This document shows positions 21,899-31,151 of a DNA stretch of 31,833 bases, piece by piece (the stretch's first letter is position 1; the number at the start of each line of letters is the position of its first letter). The notes beneath the pieces were generated by a model. It was given only the letters and a program-made list of their open reading frames with translations. It was not told the DNA's origin and ran no database searches. Location: NCBI GenBank assembly GCA_002433065.1, contig DJHK01000040.1, positions 1 to 31,833 of the forward strand. Direction: 5' to 3'. Position numbers and translations under genes: made by a program. This stretch comes from Chloroflexi bacterium UBA6622. Its GTDB lineage: Bacteria > Chloroflexota > UBA11872.

Positions 21899-22885
21899 TC
21901 AATCTTCGATGACCTGTATGTAGAAGAGGGTAAGCCCAAAGCCAATAATTGGGCCGAGTGTGAGGCCGATAATGTCAGCGCTGATGTTGTCCGTAAACGG
22001 TACGAAAGAGATATCGCTCGACATCCAAGCCCACCAACGTACTAAGCCCCACCAGCCAATGATGCTTCCCAGGAAGATTCCTAGGTAGCGTGGTTTTACC
22101 CGGCTGCTACCAGCTTGTTGGGCCTCAAGCCTATGTTTTGTCGGGACAGTAGCTTGCTCGCCTGGAAGAACCTGGGTAGTGGGCATTTCTGCTTTTGAGC
22201 CGAGTTCATGCTCGATAACACGTCGAGCCTCGTGGCCGGCAGGCGCAGAGCTGACGTAGCTGAGGATGGTTGGGTAAGACCGGTAAAAGTAGTAGCGAAG
22301 AACGAAACTTGTTGGGAAACCGAGCACGATGCCTAGGCCGATAAAGGCATTGGCCTCACGGGATCCGATATACAGGTAAATGATGCCGGTTAGAACCCCG
22401 AGCACAAATGTCCACAGTAAGAGTTGGAGTAGCAGGTGTGATGCGTCGGTGGATTGCTTTCGCATGCGTGTATGCGCGCCTTCACGTCGTCGCCTACGTT
22501 TTTCGATAGCTGCCAGGCCCGTACACACAATGCCGAGGAGCGTTGCTGTCGCGCCTGCCGCTGGAGCGAATCCCAGAACTTGTTCGAGAGGCAATTGAGC
22601 GGAATTCTGGCTCGACGCTGATGCTTGGAGTACCCACATAAAGATAGCTCCAATTGCAAGTATTCCTATAATGGATATTCCGAGGATGACCCCGCTGACA
22701 AGACCGGCAAACACCGTCGTCTTCCATGGGGATATGGCCTCGCGTACCCGTGCCCGGTAGTTGATGTAGGCACTAGCAGCTTCGCGAGGTGGATATCCCT
22801 CACGGATCATCAGCCGTATGGCGAGGTCTGCGTGTTCCCGGTCGTCAGGACAACCTGGAGTGATTGTGACGAAGGCATTGCTCAT
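21899..22885 (-). CDS. Six-helix membrane protein of the AAA-VWA cluster, unknown function
   Basis: A 328-residue protein with an N-terminal amphipathic helical part (REHADLAIRLMIREGYPPRE), then hydrophobic segments at about 56-87, 104-127, 151-173, 180-200, 267-288 and 303-326. A basic loop EKRRRRREG lies at about 128-135 and a soluble loop at about 210-262. No known family or catalytic motif is recognised. It begins 24 bases after the stop of the VWA gene, in the same operon order ATPase-VWA-membrane protein. It could be the membrane target or anchor of that chaperone-like pair; this rests only on position. Confidence 0.75.
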   Translation of the reverse strand: MSNAFVTITPGCPDDREHADLAIRLMIREGYPPREAASAYINYRARVREAISPWKTTVFAGLVSGVILGISIIGILAIGAIFMWVLQASASSQNSAQLPLEQVLGFAPAAGATATLLGIVCTGLAAIEKRRRRREGAHTRMRKQSTDASHLLLQLLLWTFVLGVLTGIIYLYIGSREANAFIGLGIVLGFPTSFVLRYYFYRSYPTILSYVSSAPAGHEARRVIEHELGSKAEMPTTQVLPGEQATVPTKHRLEAQQAGSSRVKPRYLGIFLGSIIGWWGLVRWWAWMSSDISFVPFTDNISADIIGLTLGPIIGFGLTLFYIQVIED

Positions 22886-22909
22886 GGTTTTCGAACGTCC
22901 GGCTGGGTT

Positions 22910-24853
22910 CTATGCTTCACGGATGCGCCGATCTACACAATTCCGAATAAGCGTTGGCAAGAGGCTAATGTCTTGCACTGTTTCGCCATAGCAGCACCGG
23001 ATCGGTTTTCCAGAACTGTATGGCATGTAGGCGGTTTCAAATTCTTTCTGAGCGACTCCGATTCCAAAAGCAAGGATTTTTGTTGTTTGTGATGGCGGAA
23101 GATTATGGTTGCGCTGATCAAGATCCGTGAGGACACGGCGGAGTTCAGCAGGTTTGCTGCTGATACCGTCGGTGATGATGAGAACACTCTTTAGCCCTTT
23201 CTGAGGCAAGGTTTCTCTAACGGCGTGGGTTACTGCATTGGCGTCGTCGGTATCCCTGTGGTCTAGCGCATACAGTGTTCGGACGATACGACTATGGTCG
23301 CGCGGATGGTACTTTGAAGCTGAGGCGATGTTTGCTGACGTCCATACGTTTTCGTCGAAGCGCCAGTGCACGGTTGTAATTGAGCTGAAACTTAGGACTG
23401 CATAAGGGATTTTTAGCCGTTCATGGATCTCAATGAAGATCACAGCAGCGTCAACTAGACGGTCGAATTTCTTGGTGGGGAAACCGCGTTGCACCATGCT
23501 TCCACTAATGTCGAGCAGGATGGCGTTAGCAAAATCCCGCTGACGATCATGGCGAGCTGTACGAATGCCGTGGAGGAACGCTTGCGTTGGATCAGCAAGA
23601 AGTCGTTCGGGATGCTCGAGGTCAATTTCGCCCGTCTCGCGGCTACGCATCTTTCGAGGCCGTCGCCATGGGTCTACCGCGCCATGGCGACGGCGATTCA
23701 TGATTTCCGCCAAGCCGATGTTCCGGCGGGTTCCATAAATGGATTCGTGGATGAACGGAGCCAACTTTTCAGTGGCAGCGATGTAGTCGAAGGTTTCATA
23801 GTCGACTTGAGTTCCATCGCCTTTCCGAAGCGTGGAAATCAGGCCGGGATGCCACGAGTCTCCGGTCGATCCCAACACTTGGTCACGAATGTTTTCTGAA
23901 CTTGATTTGCGGTGCTGTCCCTGTGTGATTGAGGGCGGTGTGGTTGGTGACTGCTGTTTCATCGAAGGGTTGTTGGAACGATCGGTCGTGAACGTTACGG
24001 TTGCATCTCGTCCATCCGCATCTGTTTCGTCGTCATTTGTATCGGAATCGGTTTGGTGTACAGAGGCCAAACCAGCAGTCCGAGCATCTTCATGGTCCGT
24101 CGATGGTGGTGTTAGTCCTGGATCAGCATCATCAGGGGCATTCGGGCCGTGTTGCGCCACGACTTTTGTATGGTCGCGAGAGATGCGTTCTGTTTGGAGA
24201 AGGGCTCGGTAGGTCGGTAGCAGGTTCCTCGTCAAGGAATCGAGCATGTTCTCGATTTTGTTGTGTTCGGCCGTGGCGAGTGCAGCGTGACGTGTTTTTG
24301 ACAAACTATCGGCTACTCTTTGGTCCAACTCCGGTAGCCCCTGGTTTTCAGGCCATCGGCTTTCCGTCCATGTATGAGTGAGAGCGTCGAGATACTGGTG
24401 ATGCAGGGGGGGCGAGTCTTCCTGCAGGCCACCTGACATATCGTTCATGGGTTCAAGTTCAACCCCTCGTGTATAGAGCTGACGGAAAAGACGAGCGGTT
24501 CTTGGGTACCTCGCTATGTGTAGTCGGTTAACTCGCATATCGTTGATGACATTTGCGAGCACAGTCAGGTTTGCTGGTGTAATCAACTCGTCAGTGTGCA
24601 GATTGATCCAGTCCGCCACAGCCCGTCCTCCTGCAACACCTGTAAATCTTGCCTCTGCTGCTTCATGAGACAATGCTGCCATCAGCCACTCTGTAGGCCA
24701 TGTGCTCAGCAACGATCGTGGATAATCAATTGTGGCTTGTGCCGGGCGATAAGCCCACCATGGTCCAGCTTCGATCTGTACGGGAAGTGGGCCAAGAAAA
24801 AGTTGAGCAGCCAGCTCGAATTGGGTAACCGAAAGGTGATTGGGATCAGACAA
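22910..24853 (-). CDS. VWA-domain protein with CobT-like / metallopeptidase-like N-terminus
   Basis: This 647-residue protein is the usual partner type for MoxR/midasin-like AAA ATPases. The C-terminal VWA domain (about 440-640) has a complete MIDAS: DISGS at 448-452, Thr535 in HRDTDD and Asp562 in IITDG. The N-terminal domain (about 40-215) contains ALSHEAAEARF (HE at 63-64) and NVINDMRVNRL, a pair seen in CobT-like and VWA-like metallopeptidase families; the second His of HExxH is Glu here. A low-complexity acidic linker (about 225-320) joins the two. The start is TTG, overlapping the ATPase stop by eight bases, so the two are translationally coupled. Confidence 0.87.
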   Translation of the reverse strand: MSDPNHLSVTQFELAAQLFLGPLPVQIEAGPWWAYRPAQATIDYPRSLLSTWPTEWLMAALSHEAAEARFTGVAGGRAVADWINLHTDELITPANLTVLANVINDMRVNRLHIARYPRTARLFRQLYTRGVELEPMNDMSGGLQEDSPPLHHQYLDALTHTWTESRWPENQGLPELDQRVADSLSKTRHAALATAEHNKIENMLDSLTRNLLPTYRALLQTERISRDHTKVVAQHGPNAPDDADPGLTPPSTDHEDARTAGLASVHQTDSDTNDDETDADGRDATVTFTTDRSNNPSMKQQSPTTPPSITQGQHRKSSSENIRDQVLGSTGDSWHPGLISTLRKGDGTQVDYETFDYIAATEKLAPFIHESIYGTRRNIGLAEIMNRRRHGAVDPWRRPRKMRSRETGEIDLEHPERLLADPTQAFLHGIRTARHDRQRDFANAILLDISGSMVQRGFPTKKFDRLVDAAVIFIEIHERLKIPYAVLSFSSITTVHWRFDENVWTSANIASASKYHPRDHSRIVRTLYALDHRDTDDANAVTHAVRETLPQKGLKSVLIITDGISSKPAELRRVLTDLDQRNHNLPPSQTTKILAFGIGVAQKEFETAYMPYSSGKPIRCCYGETVQDISLLPTLIRNCVDRRIREA

Positions 24854-27119
24854 GGCCGTATCCGGTTAAGGTTGCTTCTAACACTGGCCTGACATCATTT
24901 TCCGAGCCGTCCAGCACCCCATGACGCAGCGAACCAACGAATGCTTCTGTGTCGGCGCTGGCTCTAACCAGTGCTAGGAGTTCGGCTGTCGTCAAGCCAG
25001 TTCGATCGGCAGCAGCTCCTGATAGATCTGCAGGGACGTTGTTGAGAGGGTGGTCATTGTCTGTGTTCCAGGTTCCGGACATGATAGAACGCCCGGTGCT
25101 TACAAGCTCGACAGCGCTGTTTAGGAGAGCTGGATCAATCTTGTTGCCGCCAACGAAGTTAAGAATGGCTAATTCATCTTCCGGACAGGGATAGTCCATA
25201 TGGATTACCGCCCCGAACCGATTTTCAACGCCTTCGTTTAAAGGTTTGACGCCTGGGCCTTCGGGGAAACCGGTGGCAACGAGTCGGAAGTTTTTATGGG
25301 CTTGGACGCTCTGTCCGTTGGGGAGGCGTATGCTTTGGGCCTTGTCAAAGAGCCCATTGATAATTGAATGTACGTCTGGATAAGCGAGGTTGTACTCGTT
25401 GACGATGACGAACTTTCCGTCACGTGCGGCTTCAAGGAACGCTTGGACTGACCACGTGGTTATGCCTGCGTCCAGTTTTCGTGTTGCTGTTAGATCGGCT
25501 TTGCTTGTTTCCCCAGTGAGGCTGAACTCGACGACCGATAGATTCCAGAGTCTTCCAATTGTTCGGGCGAGTGCGGATTTTCCACATCCAGTTGGTCCTC
25601 GTAGGAATACTGGATGGCCGGCTATCAGTGTGCCTTGCGCCAATCGTAATGCGTGCCACGATGAGGAAGTGAGGCAGGGCAAGGCGCTTTCAGCGGACGG
25701 CAGGTGGCCGAGTTCTGAGGCGAGGTTTATTCCGTGTTGGTCCCGCAGGGTGCGACGGATTGTGCTGACATCTTGGTTATCGTCTGAAGAGCTTGCTGAC
25801 AGTGAAATCTTTGGTGGTCGGTTGGTCTCCACATAGATATGGACATGCTGTCCGTCCGCTAGTCGTACCCTCGATCCCGAGGGGCGATCCATGATCTTTG
25901 TGTTGGCCATCACCTCCGTGTTGTCCGGAAGCGCGATGGCATGTCCGTCTGTTGGGGCATCACCGGTCAGCATTACATCGAGTAATGCGTTAGGGATAAT
26001 CTCGGAGGCTGATGCCTTGAGACGGCCGAGCGCTTGTCGGATTAGGTCGACGATGCCCTCTACAAGTTCTTTCGGTACCGTGGAAAGAACGGCACGCTCG
26101 GCAACGTCAGCAAGCGGTAGGCCGGTTGTGTGTCCGAGCGTGAGCCAGTGCACCAGCGTTCGAGTTGAGAGCCGGTCTAGAAGAGTCGGTCCGAAATCAG
26201 AATGTTCGCGTAGTTGAGCGGTTACAGAGACTAGTCGTTTCACGACAGAACGATCTGCCCGAAGCTCCAGAGCTTTCGTTATCGGCTGGCGGTTGAATTC
26301 GGCTAGTACCGCCGTCACTTCTTCGTTAGCTGGAAGGAAGTCCATGGGGATCATGCCCAGGCCCCAACCAAATCGACGTTGGAATGCACGGCCTAACTCA
26401 GTAGTTCCGACGTAGTCTGGATTAGCTGTTGCGATTACCCCAAATTGTTCGTGGACTTCAATCTCGATGTTTCCCATCTCTGTTCCGGAGACGATTAGAT
26501 AGCCGGTATCCATAGCTTGTGTTAGCGCGCTTAACAGGTCTGGGGGCAGCATGTTGATCTCGTTGATCAGTAATTTATATCCGTGCAGCATTGCTTGAAT
26601 TGCGGGTCCCAGCATGGTTACTGTCGACGCTTCTCCAGATTCTCTGATCACCTCAGTTCGATGAAAGAAATCAGCGAGAGTCGTATCACCACTGAAGGTC
26701 AATTCAATGCATGGCTCGTTCGCGAGAAAACATCCTGTTTTTACTATTGTCGTTTTCCCACATCCTGTTGGTCCTGTGAGCAGTAGGGAGGGTCGGTGGC
26801 TGACGTCTCGTTGAAGTTCTGAAATGCGATGTAATGTTTCCGCCATCGATTTTGTGATGTGATGAAAAATGTGGTGCGGTGATGGGACAAGGTTTCTTGG
26901 GTCAACAGCAGGCGAAGCTTGCCAGGTGAGCTGTTCTTTAAGGGTCTCCGGAATGGATAGCGGGGGCCCGTCGGTGAGAACGCGTCGAGGGAATCGTGTG
27001 CCTAGGATCTCAGTGAAACGCGACTCGACGTGTACGTAATCCCCAAAATTTATTGAGGAATCATTCTCGATGGTCCAGGTGTCTGTTTGGCCAATGATCG
27101 AATCGAAGAGGCTCACCAA
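24846..27119 (-). CDS. Tandem AAA_5 (MoxR/midasin-like) ATPase
   Basis: This 757-residue protein has two AAA_5-type domains. Domain 1 has Walker A GPTGCGKTT (116-124), Walker B-like LLINEINMLPPD (183-194), sensor 1 ATANPDYVG and the Arg-finger stretch RAFQRRFGW. Domain 2 has Walker A GPTGCGKSA (508-516), Walker B-like VIVNEYNLAYPD (571-582), ATGFPEGPG and ENRFGAV. In both, Asn replaces the usual Asp of Walker B while the catalytic Glu is kept. A TTG at 27119 and a GTG at 27116 are both possible; GGAG upstream fits either, but the GTG overlaps the stop of a small upstream frame (GTGA). It is probably an ATP-driven remodeller working with the VWA protein encoded next. Confidence 0.9.
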   Translation of the reverse strand: MVSLFDSIIGQTDTWTIENDSSINFGDYVHVESRFTEILGTRFPRRVLTDGPPLSIPETLKEQLTWQASPAVDPRNLVPSPHHIFHHITKSMAETLHRISELQRDVSHRPSLLLTGPTGCGKTTIVKTGCFLANEPCIELTFSGDTTLADFFHRTEVIRESGEASTVTMLGPAIQAMLHGYKLLINEINMLPPDLLSALTQAMDTGYLIVSGTEMGNIEIEVHEQFGVIATANPDYVGTTELGRAFQRRFGWGLGMIPMDFLPANEEVTAVLAEFNRQPITKALELRADRSVVKRLVSVTAQLREHSDFGPTLLDRLSTRTLVHWLTLGHTTGLPLADVAERAVLSTVPKELVEGIVDLIRQALGRLKASASEIIPNALLDVMLTGDAPTDGHAIALPDNTEVMANTKIMDRPSGSRVRLADGQHVHIYVETNRPPKISLSASSSDDNQDVSTIRRTLRDQHGINLASELGHLPSAESALPCLTSSSWHALRLAQGTLIAGHPVFLRGPTGCGKSALARTIGRLWNLSVVEFSLTGETSKADLTATRKLDAGITTWSVQAFLEAARDGKFVIVNEYNLAYPDVHSIINGLFDKAQSIRLPNGQSVQAHKNFRLVATGFPEGPGVKPLNEGVENRFGAVIHMDYPCPEDELAILNFVGGNKIDPALLNSAVELVSTGRSIMSGTWNTDNDHPLNNVPADLSGAAADRTGLTTAELLALVRASADTEAFVGSLRHGVLDGSENDVRPVLEATLTGYGLV

Positions 27120-27262
27120 AGGGTCTCCGGGTGCCCAGATGCGAATTTACGCGTCATAGTGCGCCTTGGGCTATAGCTATGAGTATGGATGGTAGACCAA
27201 GCCTTGGTAGACGTTAAGTGTTCGACTTCCAGGTAGGTTCGGTTTAGTTCGTCATCAAACAA
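27113..27262 (-). CDS. Small upstream ORF coupled to the AAA ATPase gene
   Basis: From a TTG at 27262 there is a 49-codon frame that ends in TGA at 27115-27113, overlapping the GTG at 27116 of the ATPase as GTGA, exactly the coupling style used elsewhere in the window. The frame stays open another 40 codons upstream, to a stop just before 27382. It reads plausibly as protein there too (LVIYTLIHQPGRVRIPATP), but contains no ATG, GTG or TTG in that part. It may be a small gene with a rare start (for example CTG at 27358) or the 3' end of a broken gene. The peptide is not recognised. Confidence 0.4.
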   Translation of the reverse strand: MFDDELNRTYLEVEHLTSTKAWSTIHTHSYSPRRTMTRKFASGHPETLW

Positions 27263-27699
27263 CGCCTGTTCGAGAGTCTCAACTAAAGCCCCGCTGGGGA
27301 TCGGAGTAGCTGGGATTCGTACTCGTCCAGGTTGATGTATCAGCGTATAGATAACCAGTTGGTCAGCGATGACTTGGCTCGATCATTGGGGTACACAGGC
27401 GACTCATTTCGTATCTGATGCTACCTGAAGGCAAACTGGTGTCTTGGACCAGAGGTTGGGCTACCGATTTTCAACCGGACGATTTCTTGGTTGCCAGGAT
27501 GACGCGTAGTTTGGAGTGGGTGGGAATCTTGCTTTTACTACCAGTGAAGCACGACCATGTGGGCCAATATCGTTTTGAAAATAGTGACGTGGCCCAAGAA
27601 GTGTGTTGGCTTTTTCTCCACCCGATATAGCTTGGTCGACGGCGAGGTTTGCTGAGGCTCCTGATGTATCGAAGTGGAATGTAGCTTTTGTGGGTAGCG
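27263..27699. other. Gap between the divergent AAA/VWA operon and murJ
   Basis: A stretch of about 430 bases without a confident gene. The part nearest the ATPase is the open upstream extension of the small frame ending at 27113. On the plus strand a 70-codon frame (27418-27630) exists but shows no recognisable motif. I expect divergent promoters for the ATPase operon and for murJ here but cannot place them with confidence. No RNA gene or repeat array is seen. Confidence 0.5.
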
Positions 27700-29304
27700 A
27701 TGACGAAATGGATGAATAATCAATCGAGTGTTTCTCCTGATCCTGGATTAGGCGGAGGTATCGCGTCAGCTGCCTCCATCGTGGTTATGTCGATTGCGCT
27801 TAGCCGTGGACTGGGGTTTGTGAGACAGGCAGTGATCAATGCTAGGTTCGGGGTAGGTGCCGAAGCTGATGCTTGGTTTGCGGCGTTCCGTATTCCCGAC
27901 ACGGTTTTTATGTTGCTAGCGGGAGGTGCGCTGGTTTCTGCGTTGATTCCTGTATACGCGGAGGTCAAAGCCCGTGGTGAGCCCGAGGCTCTGTATCGGC
28001 TTCTTTGTGGCGTGGCTTCTCTTGTTCTTTTTGCCACTATCGTATTGGCCGCCCTGGGCGTGTTGCTGGCGGTTCCTCTGATGGCAGTGATTACGCCGGG
28101 CTTTGATGCTTCGACCAAGATGTTAGCGGTTGAGACATCCCGGTGGTTGATGCTTTCACCTGTAGTGCTTGCTTTGAGTGCAGTAGTCAAGGCGGCTCTT
28201 CAATCCGAGCGAAAATTCCTGTTGCCGGCGCTCAGTCCAGTTTTCTACAACGTTGGCATAATTCTTGGTGCGGTGTTTCTTTCATACACCTTTGGGTTGA
28301 TGGGCTTGGTATGGGGCACGCTTATCGGCGTATGTCTGCATATCGGAATTCAACTTCCAGGTGTGCTTGTTTACCGGGTGCCTCGCGTGATGCTTGGTTA
28401 CAACAATCCGGATGTTCTCCGTGTGCTGCGGCTTATGTGGCCTCGATTGCTTGGAGTGGCAGTCCTGCAGGCTAGCTTGATTGCTGTGACGATTTTGGCC
28501 TCAACGCATGGCTCCTCAAGCGTGGCCGCGATCAATAATGGATTCATGTTGATGTTGTTGCCACTCGGCATCTTTGCAATGTCTCTTGGTGAAGCCTCTC
28601 TCCCTGAATTGTCAGAACGATGGGCGACGGGCGATCGAAAGACATTTGCTCTACGTATGAGTGGTATATGGCGTTACGTGGTTTTCCTGACTATTCCCTC
28701 AGCGGTCGGATTGGTTGTTCTTGCTGAGCCCCTGGTCGCAGTGCTGTTCCAGCGTGGCGCATTTGACGTTCGTGCGACTGAGCTTACTGCTATGGCGCTG
28801 CGATGCTTTTCGATTGGCCTAGTAGGTCATGCGGTTGTAGAGATTCTTATCCGTGGATTTTTCGCGATGCAAGACACACGTACACCCGTTGTTGTCGGTT
28901 CGATCAGTCTTTTGGTTCATGTGGCGCTGTCATGGTTGCTCGGGCTTTGGATTGGTATTGGTGGAATTGCACTTGGTGTCTCGGTTGGCGTGCTGGTTGA
29001 GGCGTCGCTTCTGGTCCTTATTTTATGGCGTCGATCGGGTTTTCGTCTCGGGGCGGAGGAAATACGGAGTATGTTCTCGGCTGTTGCGGCCGCACTTATT
29101 ATGGGTGCCATTGTGGCCATATTGCGTATGTTGACCTGGTCATCTGGAGTTGTGGATGTGGGCTCGGTGCTTCTGCTTCTGTTGTACGTGGTGCTTGCGC
29201 TAGGGATGTATATGTTGTTTATGACTTTGCTCGGTAGTGCGGAGCTTTTAGAACTGAGAACTCGGATGAACGTGCGAGCTCGGGTTTTCGGTCGACGTCG
29301 ATAG
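27700..29304 (+). CDS. murJ: Lipid II flippase MurJ
   Basis: This 534-residue MATE-like/MVF-family membrane protein flips lipid II across the cytoplasmic membrane for peptidoglycan synthesis. The N-terminal SIALSRGLGFVRQAVINARF followed by FGVGAEADAWFAAFRIPD is the MurJ signature, with the conserved Arg and the ALVSALIPVYAE segment after helix 2. About 14 hydrophobic helices follow to the end. The ATG at 27700 is preferred over a TTG at 27688 (four extra codons); a further ATG lies at 27709. lepA begins eight bases after the stop, indicating one transcript. It implies that the organism makes peptidoglycan or retains the flippase. Confidence 0.92.
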   Translation: MTKWMNNQSSVSPDPGLGGGIASAASIVVMSIALSRGLGFVRQAVINARFGVGAEADAWFAAFRIPDTVFMLLAGGALVSALIPVYAEVKARGEPEALYRLLCGVASLVLFATIVLAALGVLLAVPLMAVITPGFDASTKMLAVETSRWLMLSPVVLALSAVVKAALQSERKFLLPALSPVFYNVGIILGAVFLSYTFGLMGLVWGTLIGVCLHIGIQLPGVLVYRVPRVMLGYNNPDVLRVLRLMWPRLLGVAVLQASLIAVTILASTHGSSSVAAINNGFMLMLLPLGIFAMSLGEASLPELSERWATGDRKTFALRMSGIWRYVVFLTIPSAVGLVVLAEPLVAVLFQRGAFDVRATELTAMALRCFSIGLVGHAVVEILIRGFFAMQDTRTPVVVGSISLLVHVALSWLLGLWIGIGGIALGVSVGVLVEASLLVLILWRRSGFRLGAEEIRSMFSAVAAALIMGAIVAILRMLTWSSGVVDVGSVLLLLLYVVLALGMYMLFMTLLGSAELLELRTRMNVRARVFGRRR

Positions 29305-29312
29305 AATTACCT

Positions 29313-31145
29313 ATGGATATTGAACGTGAAATCCCACAGAGCCGAACGCGCAACTTTTGCATCATTGCTCATATAGATCATGGGAAGTCGACGCTCGCGG
29401 ATCGAATGCTTGAGCTTACGGCTACTCTCCAAGCTCGAGAGATGCGTGAGCAGGTACTTGACTCGATGGATCTCGAACGGGAACGAGGTATCACCATCAA
29501 GGCCCACCCGGTACATATGACGCATGAGTTTGCCGGTGACATCTATGCGATGAACTTAATCGATACCCCTGGCCACGTTGATTTCAGCTACGAAGTGTCG
29601 CGGTCACTTGCGGCGTGTGATGGTGCTGTTTTGCTCGTTGACGCTACCCAGGGGATGGAGGCTCAGACGCTCGCGAATGCGTATGCTGCCACTGAGCTGG
29701 ATCTAGCAATTATTCCGGTCGTTAACAAGATTGAGCTTCCGACGGCGCGGACCGAAGAAGTCGTTAAGGAGCTTTCTGAATTTTTGGGTGTCGTCGAATC
29801 CGAAGTTCTTTGTGTGTCTGCCAAGTCTGGGGTCGGTGTGAGGCAGTTGCTGGATCGAGTGGTGGAGGTTACGCCGGCTCCTGTGGGAGATCCTGAATCG
29901 GAACTTCGCGCGCTTGTGTTTGACTCAACATATGACCAGCATTTAGGTGTCGTTGCCTATGTGCGTGTGGTTGACGGGAGTCTTTTTAAGGGGGATCGGC
30001 TTCGGCTGGTTCAAGCAGGTACTCGTGCCGAGGCGGTGGAGGTTGGTGTCTTCGTTCCGACACGTAAGCAGCAGGCTATGCTCAAGACTGGCGATGTGGG
30101 GTTTGTCGCGACCGGTCTCAAGGATGCCCATGATTGGCCGGTGGGCGATACCGTGACAATGGATCGGGATGGGAGTCTAGAACCATTGCCTGGCTACCGA
30201 TCACCCAAGCCCCTGGTTTTTGCTGGTCTTTATGCAACTGACCCTGAAGACTATCCAGATTTGCGTGACGCGCTGGCCAGGCTCCGGCTGAGTGATCCGG
30301 CGCTTAGCTTTCAGCCTGAAAAGTCAGCTGCTCTAGGATTTGGGTTTCGTGCAGGATTCTTAGGCGTTTTGCACATGGATATCGTGCGTGAGCGTCTTGA
30401 GCGCGAGTTTGGACTTGAGCTGGTTATTACGACGCCGCAAGTGGAATATGAACTTGAGTATCGAGACGCTACCGTGACGGTTCTGGACAGTCCGGGGGAA
30501 TTCCCCGAGCCTTCGACCATCGCTGAAATTCGCGAGCCATGGATGCGGCTTAGTGTGGTCACACCCACGGACTATATTGGTTCTGTAAGTGAGTTGTTAT
30601 CCAATCGTCGCGGCGAGCATCACAAGCTTGAGCATTTGGAGCCGACCCGAGTTTTGATCGAATACGATATGCCGTTAGCGGAAATGTTGAGCGGGTTTTT
30701 TGATTCTCTCAAGTCGGTAAGTCGTGGATATGCATCGATGGACTATGGGTTTTTGGGCTATCGGGCTGCGGATCTCACAAAGCTTGATATCCGAGTTAAT
30801 GGCCAACCAGTGGACGCGCTGTCGACGATTGTTATGCGTGATCGAGCTGCGGCTATTGGTCGAAATCTTGCGCTTCGATTAAAGCGTGAAATCCCTCGAC
30901 AGCTTTATGAGGTGGCGGTTCAAGCTGCTGTAGGGTCTCGGATTGTGGCTCGGGAGACGGTGCGTCCGTTACGGAAAGATGTGTTAGCCAAGTGCTACGG
31001 ACGTGACGTTTCTCGGAAGAAAAAGCTTATTGAGTCTCAAAAAGAAGGCAAACGGCGTATGAAGCGGGTAGGTCAGGTTGATATTCCTCAAGAAGCGTTT
31101 TCTGCCGTTCTGGAAATGAATGGGGTCGGGACGCGCCAAAACTAG
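29313..31145 (+). CDS. lepA: Elongation factor 4 (LepA)
   Basis: This 610-residue translational GTPase acts on ribosomes during stalled translation or initiation. The G-domain motifs are G1 AHIDHGKST, switch region RERGITIKA, G3 DTPGHVDF, G4 NKIE (138-141) and G5 SAKSG. Then come domain II, the EF-G-like domains with SALGFGFRAGFLGVLHMDI, and the LepA-specific C-terminal domain ending KRRMKRVGQVDIPQEAF. The G4 motif has Glu where NKxD normally has Asp, an odd change in the guanine-specificity residue. Length and domain order are otherwise normal. It is cotranscribed with murJ; no clear ribosome-binding site lies before the ATG. Confidence 0.97.
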   Translation: MDIEREIPQSRTRNFCIIAHIDHGKSTLADRMLELTATLQAREMREQVLDSMDLERERGITIKAHPVHMTHEFAGDIYAMNLIDTPGHVDFSYEVSRSLAACDGAVLLVDATQGMEAQTLANAYAATELDLAIIPVVNKIELPTARTEEVVKELSEFLGVVESEVLCVSAKSGVGVRQLLDRVVEVTPAPVGDPESELRALVFDSTYDQHLGVVAYVRVVDGSLFKGDRLRLVQAGTRAEAVEVGVFVPTRKQQAMLKTGDVGFVATGLKDAHDWPVGDTVTMDRDGSLEPLPGYRSPKPLVFAGLYATDPEDYPDLRDALARLRLSDPALSFQPEKSAALGFGFRAGFLGVLHMDIVRERLEREFGLELVITTPQVEYELEYRDATVTVLDSPGEFPEPSTIAEIREPWMRLSVVTPTDYIGSVSELLSNRRGEHHKLEHLEPTRVLIEYDMPLAEMLSGFFDSLKSVSRGYASMDYGFLGYRAADLTKLDIRVNGQPVDALSTIVMRDRAAAIGRNLALRLKREIPRQLYEVAVQAAVGSRIVARETVRPLRKDVLAKCYGRDVSRKKKLIESQKEGKRRMKRVGQVDIPQEAFSAVLEMNGVGTRQN

Positions 31146-31151
31146 GGCAAT

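Noticed and set aside
23489..24381. Several plus-strand frames of 126-136 codons inside the VWA gene
   Set aside because: They overlap each other and the well-supported VWA gene on the other strand, and none has a domain.
27200..27224. A palindrome ACCAAG-C-CTTGGT with flanking GTAGAC repeats
   Set aside because: It is short, lies inside the small upstream frame and has no T-run, so neither terminator nor operator can be argued.
27418..27630. A 70-codon plus-strand frame before murJ
   Set aside because: No recognisable motif and no ribosome-binding site that stands out. Possible but not supported.
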